This document shows, piece after piece, positions 14,263-19,901 of a stretch of 19,901 nt of DNA (within the stretch, counting starts at the first letter, position 1; every line of letters begins with the position of its first letter). The translations under genes and the position numbers were made by a program. The notes beneath the pieces were generated by a model. The model had not been told where the DNA came from. It made no database searches and saw only the letters and a list, made by a program, of their open reading frames with translations. This DNA is from Candidatus Bathyarchaeota archaeon RBG_13_60_20 (lineage in GTDB: Archaea; Thermoproteota; Bathyarchaeia; TCS64): contig MEZG01000003.1 of assembly GCA_001775965.1 (NCBI GenBank), positions 1 through 19,901 of the forward strand, given 5' to 3'.

Positions 14263-14577
14263 CTATGTGAAAAGCTGTCTCTTTAGACCTGATTTTTCCT
14301 TGGACAACTCGCTGATACGCAGATCGTATACCTTCAGCTTCAGCATATATGCTTCCGTGACCTTCTCTTGGTCCGTACTGTGCCTCCGGACGACTATGGT
14401 CTTGGTGTTGTCGCTGGGGGACCTCACACTTATGTTTCGGCTCCCCGTCCGCGAGGAACCAAGTATTTCCAGGTTCCTCTTTATGCGCCTGTAATCGGCG
14501 TCTGAGCTGATGTCCTTGATCTCCTCCTCTATCTGGATGATCCTGTGCAGTATGTTTCTCCGTGAGGCGCTCATCAT
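14263..14577 (-). CDS. Small basic protein with two coiled-coil-like helices, function unknown
   Basis: 104 aa. Two heptad-like helical parts, residues about 5-40 (RNILHRIIQIEEEIKDI then YRRIKRNLEIL) and 70-100 (QEKVTEAYMLKLKVYDLRIS then KEKSGLKRQL), flank a Ser/Arg/Thr-rich middle (SRTGSRNISVRSPSD, KTIVVRRHS). A helical hairpin with a basic loop is the likely shape. I do not recognise the family. The TATA-like GGTATATTAG near 14597-14606 lies 24-28 nt from ATG 14577, fitting a leaderless mRNA. A second ATG follows directly (codon 2). It shares strand with the CSD-eS30 unit but lies across an AT-rich gap. Confidence 0.65.
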   Translation of the reverse strand: MMSASRRNILHRIIQIEEEIKDISSDADYRRIKRNLEILGSSRTGSRNISVRSPSDNTKTIVVRRHSTDQEKVTEAYMLKLKVYDLRISELSKEKSGLKRQLFT

Positions 14578-14597
14578 TTATTAATGGCTGTTGAACC

Positions 14598-14605
14598 TAA
14601 TATAC
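14598..14605 (-). promoter_or_regulatory. TATA-like box for the coiled-coil gene
   Basis: Minus-strand GTATATTA, about 24-28 nt before ATG 14577. Confidence 0.55.
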
Positions 14606-14624
14606 CCTCTCTATTCACCCGCCA

Positions 14625-14644
14625 GCCGAGGACGTATACTCGGC
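14625..14644. repeat. Inverted repeat in a divergent intergenic region
   Basis: GCCGAG at 14625-14630 and CTCGGC at 14639-14644 with an 8-base spacer. It lies upstream of both flanking divergent genes, so a terminator role is unlikely; an operator is possible, or chance. Confidence 0.3.
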
Positions 14645-14687
14645 ATGAAAAGGCCCTAGAACCAATAATACCCATGTTAGAATCTTG

Positions 14688-14701
14688 TGTTGTTGACAAC
14701 A
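14688..14701. repeat. Short dyad upstream of the glutamine amidotransferase gene
   Basis: TGTTGT-TG-ACAACA, followed by a pyrimidine-rich GCCTTTTTC. AATAATAC at 14664-14671 could act as a TATA box placing a transcript start inside the dyad. Confidence 0.3.
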
Positions 14702-14798
14702 GCCTTTTTCAGGGAAGTAAATGTTCGGGAACACTAACTCTTGGCACAGTCCCTATGTGACCCAACCCCTTTTCAACCTTGGACCCCAACATGGTACC

Positions 14799-15518
14799 AT
14801 GGCAAAGCGCTCTCTTATAATCCAGAATGACGAGCCCGAAACCCTCGGCCTTTACGAGAACAACCTCCGCGAGAAATCCGAGGTCACCCTCATCCACGCC
14901 TACAGCTTGAAGCCCCAGGAACAATTCCCCCCCACAGATGCCTTCGATGTCTTCCTCGTGGGCCCCACACCCATCTCCGCCAACGACGCCCACAACCACC
15001 CCTTCCTGCGCAAGGAGCTGGACTACCTAAGGCAGATCATACACTCAGGGAAGCCGACACTAGGCGTCTGTTGCGGAGGCCAGATGCTCGCCATGCTCCA
15101 GGGCGGAGAGGTGCACCGCAGCCCTCAAAGGGAGATAGGTGGATACACTGTCCACCTCACAGACTGTGGGCTCAGGGACCCCCTATTCCGCGGCTTCCCC
15201 AAGACTTTCCCCGTCTTCCAATGGCACCAGGACGCCTTCACAGTCCCCCCTGACGGAAGCCTTCTAGCCACAAGCGATCCCTGCCCATCTCAAGCCTACG
15301 CTAAGGACAATGTTCGTGGCCTCATATTCCACCTTGAGATCACGGAATGGGATACCTATCGATGGGCTGACGCCTACCCGGAGGAACCCCAGGCCATAGG
15401 TAAGACACACGTGGGGGTACTGTCGGAGTGCCGCGCAGCCGAGCCCCAGATGAGGGCTCTCGCCGAGAAGCTCACAGACAACCTTTTAACTATGCCTCAA
15501 ACATCAGGATTCGGTTAA
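14799..15518 (+). CDS. Class I glutamine amidotransferase (stand-alone GATase)
   Basis: 239 aa. The nucleophile elbow is GVCCGGQM (Cys91) and the partner His-Glu is IFHLEIT (His178, Glu180), so the Cys-His-Glu triad is intact. FQWHQDAF is typical of the GMP-synthase-like stand-alone group (COG0518), proteins that hydrolyse glutamine or gamma-glutamyl compounds and whose acceptor is usually unknown. ATG 14799 gives AKRSLIIQNDEP, a normal first strand; CCTTTTCAA at 14768-14776 lies about 28 nt upstream, suggesting a leaderless mRNA. An in-frame ATG at 14721 would add 26 residues without family character. No synthetase-domain partner lies beside it. Confidence 0.85.
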   Translation: MAKRSLIIQNDEPETLGLYENNLREKSEVTLIHAYSLKPQEQFPPTDAFDVFLVGPTPISANDAHNHPFLRKELDYLRQIIHSGKPTLGVCCGGQMLAMLQGGEVHRSPQREIGGYTVHLTDCGLRDPLFRGFPKTFPVFQWHQDAFTVPPDGSLLATSDPCPSQAYAKDNVRGLIFHLEITEWDTYRWADAYPEEPQAIGKTHVGVLSECRAAEPQMRALAEKLTDNLLTMPQTSGFG

Positions 15519-15560
15519 GCAACCTAAAACGGTACTTGAAAGGTATATCTACAGTGGAGG

Positions 15561-15725
15561 CTACCGCTTTTTCTTCTCCGACTCCTCAAGCTCGTACAGC
15601 AGCGGGTAGATGTTGTAGTGCTGCTTAATCAGCTTCACGGTGAACCTGCCGAACCAGTAGAATACTCCTAGGGAGAAAACGATGATGACCAGGCTCATGA
15701 CGTCCACAGCGTCCAAGGGCACCAT
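15561..15725 (-). CDS. 54-aa single-helix membrane protein, function unknown
   Basis: Read by hand from the minus strand: ATG 15725 to TAG 15561-15563. The N terminus is MVPLDAVDVM, then a hydrophobic helix LVIIVFSLGVFYWFGRF at about residues 12-28, then a charged cytoplasmic-looking tail ending LEESEKKKR. A TATA-like ATTATTAG on the minus strand at 15747-15754 lies about 25 nt upstream, as for leaderless genes elsewhere in the window. The clean hydrophobic helix plus promoter make it a credible small gene. No family is recognised. It follows the acetyltransferase gene on the same strand with a 33-nt gap. Confidence 0.6.
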   Translation of the reverse strand: MVPLDAVDVMSLVIIVFSLGVFYWFGRFTVKLIKQHYNIYPLLYELEESEKKKR

Positions 15726-15758
15726 GGAAACATGCCCACCCGCGGCTAATAATGGTTC

Positions 15759-16250
15759 CTAAAACCCGTTGAGGCCCATAGCCATCACCCAAGCGTCCTC
15801 CCCGTCCATATAGTACCCGTAGTTCCGCTTCACCTTCTGGAACCCAAGTCTATTGTAGAGGTTAATTGCCGGCTCGTTACTCGCCCTAACCTCCAGATAA
15901 CCCTCACCGGCCCCGTACACGTCCCGCCCTCTTCTCATGGCCTCAACAACCAGGGCTCGCCCAATCCCTCTCCTGCGATATTCATCCATCACTGCGACAC
16001 TCACTACGTGACAGAGCCTCGCCGGCGTCAACATACCCAACTTGGACCAGCCCTTCTCTACGCGGCACATGATGTACCCCTGAACGTCACCATCAGCCTC
16101 AGCCACCAGGAAGGTTTCAGGGTACTTCTGGTAGAGGTCCCTGTAGAAGAAGCTGCTGTAGTTCTCGGGGAGGCACACGGTGTTTATGTGCATGACCCTC
16201 TGAAGCTCATCGGTCTTGAAGGCCCTGACGGTGAACTGGTCCGCGTCCAA
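15759..16250 (-). CDS. N-terminal protein acetyltransferase (Ard1/RimI-like GNAT)
   Basis: 163 aa GNAT enzyme. LPENYSSFFYRDLY near residue 27 and a C-terminal KVKRNYGYYMDGEDAWVMA are characteristic of archaeal Ard1-type N-alpha-acetyltransferases such as the Sulfolobus enzyme. The acetyl-CoA loop is YRRRGIGRALV (91-101), preceded by HVVSVAV; YLEVRASNEPAINLYNRLGF is motif B. It would acetylate N termini of proteins co-translationally. TTG 16250 gives a normal start (FTVRAFKTDEL); GTTTAAATC at 16280-16288 is a TATA-like box about 30-38 nt away. Divergent from the metalloprotease gene. Confidence 0.9.
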   Translation of the reverse strand: MDADQFTVRAFKTDELQRVMHINTVCLPENYSSFFYRDLYQKYPETFLVAEADGDVQGYIMCRVEKGWSKLGMLTPARLCHVVSVAVMDEYRRRGIGRALVVEAMRRGRDVYGAGEGYLEVRASNEPAINLYNRLGFQKVKRNYGYYMDGEDAWVMAMGLNGF

Positions 16251-16270
16251 CCCAGGTCCGTTAATGGATT

Positions 16271-16288
16271 ATCTCAAGAGATTTAAAC
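16271..16288 (-). promoter_or_regulatory. TATA-like box and adjacent short dyad for the acetyltransferase
   Basis: Minus-strand GTTTAAATC at 16280-16288, overlapping a 5-bp inverted repeat ATCTC-AA-GAGAT at 16271-16282. Confidence 0.45.
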
Positions 16289-16312
16289 AGATCGGAGCTC
16301 CAAACCAGGCAT

Positions 16313-16320
16313 CCTTTTTA
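16313..16320 (+). promoter_or_regulatory. TATA-like box for the metallopeptidase gene
   Basis: CCTTTTTA, 25-32 nt before ATG 16345, giving a leaderless or short-leader mRNA. Confidence 0.55.
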
Positions 16321-16344
16321 GGGTTCCGCTACAATTAAAGCCGG

Positions 16345-17475
16345 ATGGAGGACAGAAGCCGGCCTACCGCACAGGAGATGGACGCCCGCGTCGCCGAGGC
16401 CGTCCAACGGCACTTCGATGTCCTCGACGCCTACTGGGAGAGAACCACCCCCACATTCGTAGTCAAGGTTAGGGCCCTTGGCTACAGGCGGCACATGGTC
16501 AAGGACCCGTTCAAGGCCTTGGCCGAGGAGCTTCGCCCCCTGGGTTACCTGCCCCGGATACGCTGGATAGTGGACAACTACCAGATATCGATCATTACGA
16601 GGGAAGTGGGAGCGGGTAAGAGTAACAGAAACCTCCTCCTCTTCGCGGCCACACTGGCGACGGTGTTCCTCGACGGCTACCTGAGGAGCGACAACCCCAT
16701 CCTCACGAATGTGCTGATGGCCGAGACTCCGGTTGCCCTGAATGCACTCCTCTTTACGTTCTCAATCATAACCATATTCGGCATCCACGAACTGGGCCAT
16801 AAGGCCTTGTCTAAGCTCAGAGGCGTGGATGCCAGCATGCCCTACTTCATACCGGCTCCCCCCGGGATGGGCGGGACCCTGGGCGCAGTGATAACCCAGA
16901 GAGAGCCCCCCGTGAACAGGGATGCCCTCTTCGACCTCGGCATAAGCGGACCCGTCTCGGGCTTCCTGACGACGATCCTCATGGCGTATGTAGGGCTGAG
17001 GATGAGCTTCGTGGTGCCAATCCAACAGATAGCCCAATGGATGATAAGCTACCCGGAGGTGCGGTTCCAACAGATGCCCCTGCCAAAGCTCCTTGAGCTC
17101 ATGGCCGAGTGGGTCAGACCAACCCCCGAGGGATACGTGCTGGTCATGCACCCCGTCGCCTTCGCAGCCTGGGTCGGATGCATCCTAACCTTCGTTAACC
17201 TCATACCTACCTGGCAGCTGGACGGCGGCCACCTTGTAAGGTCCCTGGTGGGCAGAGAGAGTCACAAGATCATCAGCGCGGCTGGCGTGCTCCTCCTCGT
17301 CATATCAGGTTACTTCATAATGGGCGTCGTGGTGGCCTTCTTTCTCATGCGCGAAGGCTCCGAGTCCACAGAGCCCCTAGACGACGTTTCACCCCTGAGC
17401 CTGTCCAGGAAGCTGGGCTTCCTGCTCTACCTCCTGATAATGGTCCTGACCCTTGTGGTCCTCATACCTGTGTGA
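16345..17475 (+). CDS. Site-2 protease-like membrane metallopeptidase (M50 family)
   Basis: 376 aa. A soluble N-terminal part of ~90 residues (KALAEELRPLGYLPRIRW...YQISIITREVG) comes before a multi-helix membrane domain. Zinc-site motifs: HELGH (His148, Glu149, His152) in FGIHELGHKAL and the third ligand Asp293 in WQLDGGHLV; both lie in hydrophobic segments as expected for intramembrane proteolysis. GISGPVSGF after PYFIPAPPG matches the family. Six or so helices are visible, ending with LLYLLIMVLTLVVLIPV. It likely cleaves membrane-anchored substrates, for example anti-factors or signal peptides; no substrate is evident. The 3' end overlaps the kinase gene by 87 nt. Confidence 0.9.
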   Translation: MEDRSRPTAQEMDARVAEAVQRHFDVLDAYWERTTPTFVVKVRALGYRRHMVKDPFKALAEELRPLGYLPRIRWIVDNYQISIITREVGAGKSNRNLLLFAATLATVFLDGYLRSDNPILTNVLMAETPVALNALLFTFSIITIFGIHELGHKALSKLRGVDASMPYFIPAPPGMGGTLGAVITQREPPVNRDALFDLGISGPVSGFLTTILMAYVGLRMSFVVPIQQIAQWMISYPEVRFQQMPLPKLLELMAEWVRPTPEGYVLVMHPVAFAAWVGCILTFVNLIPTWQLDGGHLVRSLVGRESHKIISAAGVLLLVISGYFIMGVVVAFFLMREGSESTEPLDDVSPLSLSRKLGFLLYLLIMVLTLVVLIPV

Positions 17476-19593
17476 GTCAATCCAAGGGAGATCGATGACA
17501 AACCGGGTGCCCTCCCCCGGCTTGGACTCGACGCTCAACGTACCTCCGTGAGCCTCCACCGCGTACTTACAGGAGACGAGCCCCAGCCCCATCCCGTTCT
17601 TCTTCGTCGTCACGAAAGGCTTGAACAGGTCGTCCACATTGCTGATGCCGATCCCAGTGTCCGCCACAGTTAGCCTCACGCCCCCTCCCTCGGCGCTGAT
17701 GGCGAGGGTCAGCTTCCCGCCGGCCGGCATGGCCTCTATGGCGTTCCTTATAAGGTTGTCAAGGACCCTGTGGATGCGAATCTTGTCCACAGGGTACAAG
17801 ATCTCCGGTTCCCCATAGAACGTCTCCACATTCACCTTGTCGGGGACAATTATCTGTTTCAAGCTCTGCCTGACCAGCGTGTTGAGGTCAAGCTCCACAC
17901 GGTTCAAGTTCTCGGAGCTGTCCGTGTACCTCAGCTCCTCCAACATTTTCACCATGTAGTCGACGCTCTTATCGATCACCGGGGCCATCTGCGCAATGTT
18001 CTCGGGGTTCTTGCTGATGAGGTAGTTGGCGTTCCGGATAGTCTGGAGGGGCCCCCTAAGGTCGTGGCGCACCATGCTTGAGACCCTGTTCGCGCCCTCC
18101 AGGATGCGCCTGATCTCGGCACTCTGCATATCCTCTAGCATCATCTCATGGTCGATTCGGTGGATCACTGAGGCCACGTGCTCGGTGAAGGTTTCGAGCA
18201 GCATCAGCTCCTTTGAAGCTGAGATGCTGGAAGCGTCCTCAAAGACCACCACCGCAACGCTGCGGGCGGCCTTGGTTCTCACAGGTACGAAGAGGACCGA
18301 GTTGAACCTCCCCGCATAGCTTCCACCGGGCTCTGGGGTGACGATCCCTGAGCTATGTGCTTCGCCACACTGCCTCAGATTAGCCTGAACCACATCCTTG
18401 ACAACGCTCTCCTCCACACCCCACGAGACCAGGACCTTTAACGCATCTACTTCGCATAGGGCGAGACCGCCTGCCTCAAACCCGAGGCTGTCATGGAGGA
18501 ACATGTGTGTGACCCTCCCCACCTCATCCAGAGACTCGGCGGCGGCGACCTTAATGGCGTAGTTGTGGAGTATCTGAAGCTGCTTCTCAACCCTTGCCCT
18601 ATCAGTGATGTCCCTGAGGACTATAACCAAGTTGGATGGTTCCCCCTTCCAGTTGGACGTGTAGAAGGATGAAAGGTCGTAGGAGCGGCCTATCAGGCTC
18701 GTCTCAAGGCCAAAGGCGTCCCCGAGGCTTTCGAAGGTGCCTCCCTCCACCAGTCCCCCAACGTCCTGCCCCACAATGTTGTCCCTGCTCACGCCGATGA
18801 ACTTGCTCAGCGTCGACTCGGCCGAAGGGTTAGCGTGGATGATTAAGCTGTTACGGTCCACAAGCAGCACCATGTCGTCCATGCCAGAGACTATTGACGC
18901 GTAAGCGATTGGCAGGATGTTGCCCAGCCTGATCTGTTCTGGGGTGAAGAGTGAAAGGACGATTAGTATAAGGCCGAAGGCCGCCGGCGAGTAGTCGAAG
19001 CGGGGCTTTATGAAGAAATTTGTGTAGAACGAGATGATCACCGGCAACAAGGTTAGCCCCATCCAACTCACCATCAACAACCTCTGGCGGAAGCCCTGCT
19101 GAGCCACCTTCACGGCCACGTAGGCGCTGGCAGCAACGACGAGTAGGTAGGAGTAGCCTAGGTAAAGCGCGTGCGCTGGTCCAAACGTGAACTCAAGGGG
19201 CGCGTGCGAGTCTAGAGGGTCCAACCTTACATCCGCGAATACAAGCGCCTGCGGATCGCCGGAGAAGACGAGAGCCACCATGGAGACCGGTACAAGGCTC
19301 AGCAGGATAGTGTTTCTGCGGTTAATGTGCTTGTCATCTTTAAAATAGTGAAGCAGGAACAGGACGAACATGTGCATCAAACCGACGCCCACGAACTGGA
19401 GTTTGGCCCAAAGCAGCTTGGACACCAGGTCCACGCTCAGCATCTCCAGCGCGTAGCCGAGGACCCATATGCCGGTACCGACGAGAACCACGCCCATGAG
19501 CCTGGCCCTGAGGTATTGCTTGGTGAGAACAATGTAGGCCGCCAGGAACCAGAGCGCGAGGGCTATCATCAGGTTGAGAAAGATGATGTTCAT
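17389..19593 (-). CDS. Sensor histidine kinase with 7TM sensor, PAS, GAF, HisKA and HATPase domains
   Basis: 734 aa from ATG 19593; the frame opens further to 19650, but the TATA-like ATTTAAAC (near 19631-19638) makes 19593 the better start. Residues ~1-215 hold about seven transmembrane helices of the 7TM-HisK type. A PAS domain spans ~235-340 (GMDDMVLLVDRNSLIIHANP, VLRDITDRARVEK). A GAF domain spans ~345-480. HisKA follows with His510 in MVRHDLRGPL. HATPase spans ~600-703: N box DNLIRNAIEAMP, G1 DTGIGIS, F box LFKPFVTT, G2 NGMGLGL. All are intact. The domain proper ends at FVIDLP (~703); a further 31 residues, 28 of them antisense to the metallopeptidase gene, form a hydrophilic tail. No response regulator is adjacent. 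Confidence 0.92.
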   Translation of the reverse strand: MNIIFLNLMIALALWFLAAYIVLTKQYLRARLMGVVLVGTGIWVLGYALEMLSVDLVSKLLWAKLQFVGVGLMHMFVLFLLHYFKDDKHINRRNTILLSLVPVSMVALVFSGDPQALVFADVRLDPLDSHAPLEFTFGPAHALYLGYSYLLVVAASAYVAVKVAQQGFRQRLLMVSWMGLTLLPVIISFYTNFFIKPRFDYSPAAFGLILIVLSLFTPEQIRLGNILPIAYASIVSGMDDMVLLVDRNSLIIHANPSAESTLSKFIGVSRDNIVGQDVGGLVEGGTFESLGDAFGLETSLIGRSYDLSSFYTSNWKGEPSNLVIVLRDITDRARVEKQLQILHNYAIKVAAAESLDEVGRVTHMFLHDSLGFEAGGLALCEVDALKVLVSWGVEESVVKDVVQANLRQCGEAHSSGIVTPEPGGSYAGRFNSVLFVPVRTKAARSVAVVVFEDASSISASKELMLLETFTEHVASVIHRIDHEMMLEDMQSAEIRRILEGANRVSSMVRHDLRGPLQTIRNANYLISKNPENIAQMAPVIDKSVDYMVKMLEELRYTDSSENLNRVELDLNTLVRQSLKQIIVPDKVNVETFYGEPEILYPVDKIRIHRVLDNLIRNAIEAMPAGGKLTLAISAEGGGVRLTVADTGIGISNVDDLFKPFVTTKKNGMGLGLVSCKYAVEAHGGTLSVESKPGEGTRFVIDLPWIDSHRYEDHKGQDHYQEVEQEAQLPGQAQG

Positions 19594-19628
19594 CTCGGCG
19601 CCTCGGGCACGAGTCTCACACGCCCCCA

Positions 19629-19640
19629 GTTTAAATAAAT
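19629..19640 (-). promoter_or_regulatory. TATA-like box for the histidine kinase
   Basis: Minus-strand ATTTATTTAAAC, 36-47 nt before ATG 19593. Confidence 0.5.
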
Positions 19641-19660
19641 TATTTTCCAAAATTACATAC

Positions 19661-19672
19661 CAGTGATCACTG
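19661..19672. promoter_or_regulatory. Perfect 12-bp palindrome upstream of the kinase promoter
   Basis: CAGTGATCACTG is its own reverse complement and sits in the 79-nt gap between the kinase start and the upstream gene's stop, about 20 nt upstream of the kinase TATA-like box. TCAC repeats at 19667, 19673 and 19681 extend the pattern. This is a plausible regulator site; no known motif is matched. Confidence 0.4.
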
Positions 19673-19901
19673 TCACACGATCACCTTAACAGTGCAGCCG
19701 TGCCGGATGACGAAGGTGCTCCTAGCCCTTCTCCCGCTTGCAGCCAACTCGTAAGCCTGGTTCGCCGTCCTCGCGGACTCGAGGCCCAGGGGCTCTATCA
19801 GGTAGCTGGGGAGAGCCGATACGAGAATAACCCTGAGGCTGCCTGTGACCCTCTTCACCATCTGGAGTGCCTCAGCCCCCGTCGTGTACCTCCTCTCAAA
19901 C
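19673..19901 (-). CDS. C-terminal end of a LarA-like (nickel-dependent racemase family) protein, partial
   Basis: The frame is open to the right edge and its 75 visible residues end at TGA 19673-19675. It reads FERRYTTGAEALQMVKRV at the edge, then LRVILVSALPSYLIEPLGLE, SARTANQAYELAASG and a final VIRHGCTVKVIV. The pattern (ILVS...EPLGL, eALelA, IPHG-T-P/V-like end) resembles the C-terminal lobe of the LarA/DUF2088 lactate-racemase family. The resemblance is by eye over a short, non-catalytic stretch; the N-terminal domain with the Lys and His residues that bind the nickel-pincer cofactor lies outside. An internal ATG at 19861 is unlikely to be the true start, since the frame continues. Confidence 0.45.
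   Translation of the reverse strand, partial: FERRYTTGAEALQMVKRVTGSLRVILVSALPSYLIEPLGLESARTANQAYELAASGRRARSTFVIRHGCTVKVIV

Noticed and set aside
19594..19650. N-terminal extension of the histidine kinase
   Set aside because: The extra 19 residues are polar and overlap the predicted promoter; ATG 19593 leads directly into the first membrane helix.
1..19901. CRISPR arrays, tRNA or rRNA genes, insertion sequences
   Set aside because: I saw no regularly spaced repeats, cloverleaf-like sequences, rRNA stretches or transposase frames, though without a computed search a weak tRNA or a distant element could be missed.

Overview
The window looks like part of the chromosome of a GC-rich archaeon, most likely from the TACK/Thermoproteota side. 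The evidence is archaeal TATA-like boxes (CTTTTAAGC, TTTAAAAG, CTTTATAC types) roughly 25-40 nt upstream of most gene starts, many leaderless or short-leader genes, frequent TTG/GTG starts, and an archaeal-eukaryotic information-processing set: eS17, eS30, a Nob1-like PIN/zinc-ribbon nuclease, an MCT-1-like PUA protein and an Ard1-like N-acetyltransferase. eS30 is known from crenarchaeal-type and related lineages and is generally missing from Euryarchaeota, which supports TACK. I cannot name a genus. Nothing here looks viral or recently mobile: I see no transposase, integrase, CRISPR array, rRNA or tRNA.

Layout. 1-179 (-) is the N-terminal part of eS17. 190-782 holds its promoter and what looks like a decayed membrane-protein gene. 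783-3819 carries a proline-racemase-family enzyme with a rewritten active site, a convergent winged-helix protein, a class I/II aminotransferase and a PUA-domain protein. 3816-6814 holds a small one-helix membrane protein, a ferredoxin-like Fe-S protein, a class III CoA-transferase and protein-L-isoaspartate methyltransferase. 6861-8209 is a tightly coupled NAD kinase-Nob1 pair. 8202-10257 (-) holds a cyclic amidohydrolase (hydantoinase/allantoinase/dihydroorotase type) and an iron-sulfur flavoprotein. 10359-12402 is a two-gene ABC exporter.

12426-14577 (-) is an RNA-centred block: DEAD-box helicase, ribosomal protein eS30 (55 aa), a cold-shock-domain protein whose stop lies 2 nt from the eS30 start, and a basic coiled-coil protein behind an AT-rich gap. 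14799-16250 holds a class I glutamine amidotransferase, a 54-aa one-helix membrane protein and the N-acetyltransferase. 16345-19593 holds a site-2-protease-like membrane metallopeptidase and a seven-TM sensor histidine kinase whose 3' ends overlap by 87 nt. The right edge has the C-terminal end of a probable LarA-like protein.

Most genes are single transcription units with their own TATA-like box. The clear co-transcribed sets are nadK-nob1, the ABC pair and CSD-eS30. Convergent neighbours are packed very tightly; two pairs share a single CTAG as both stop codons. The observations most worth following up are the racemase-family protein lacking the usual second catalytic Cys, the cold-shock/eS30/helicase block, the metalloprotease-kinase overlap, and the perfect palindrome upstream of the kinase promoter.
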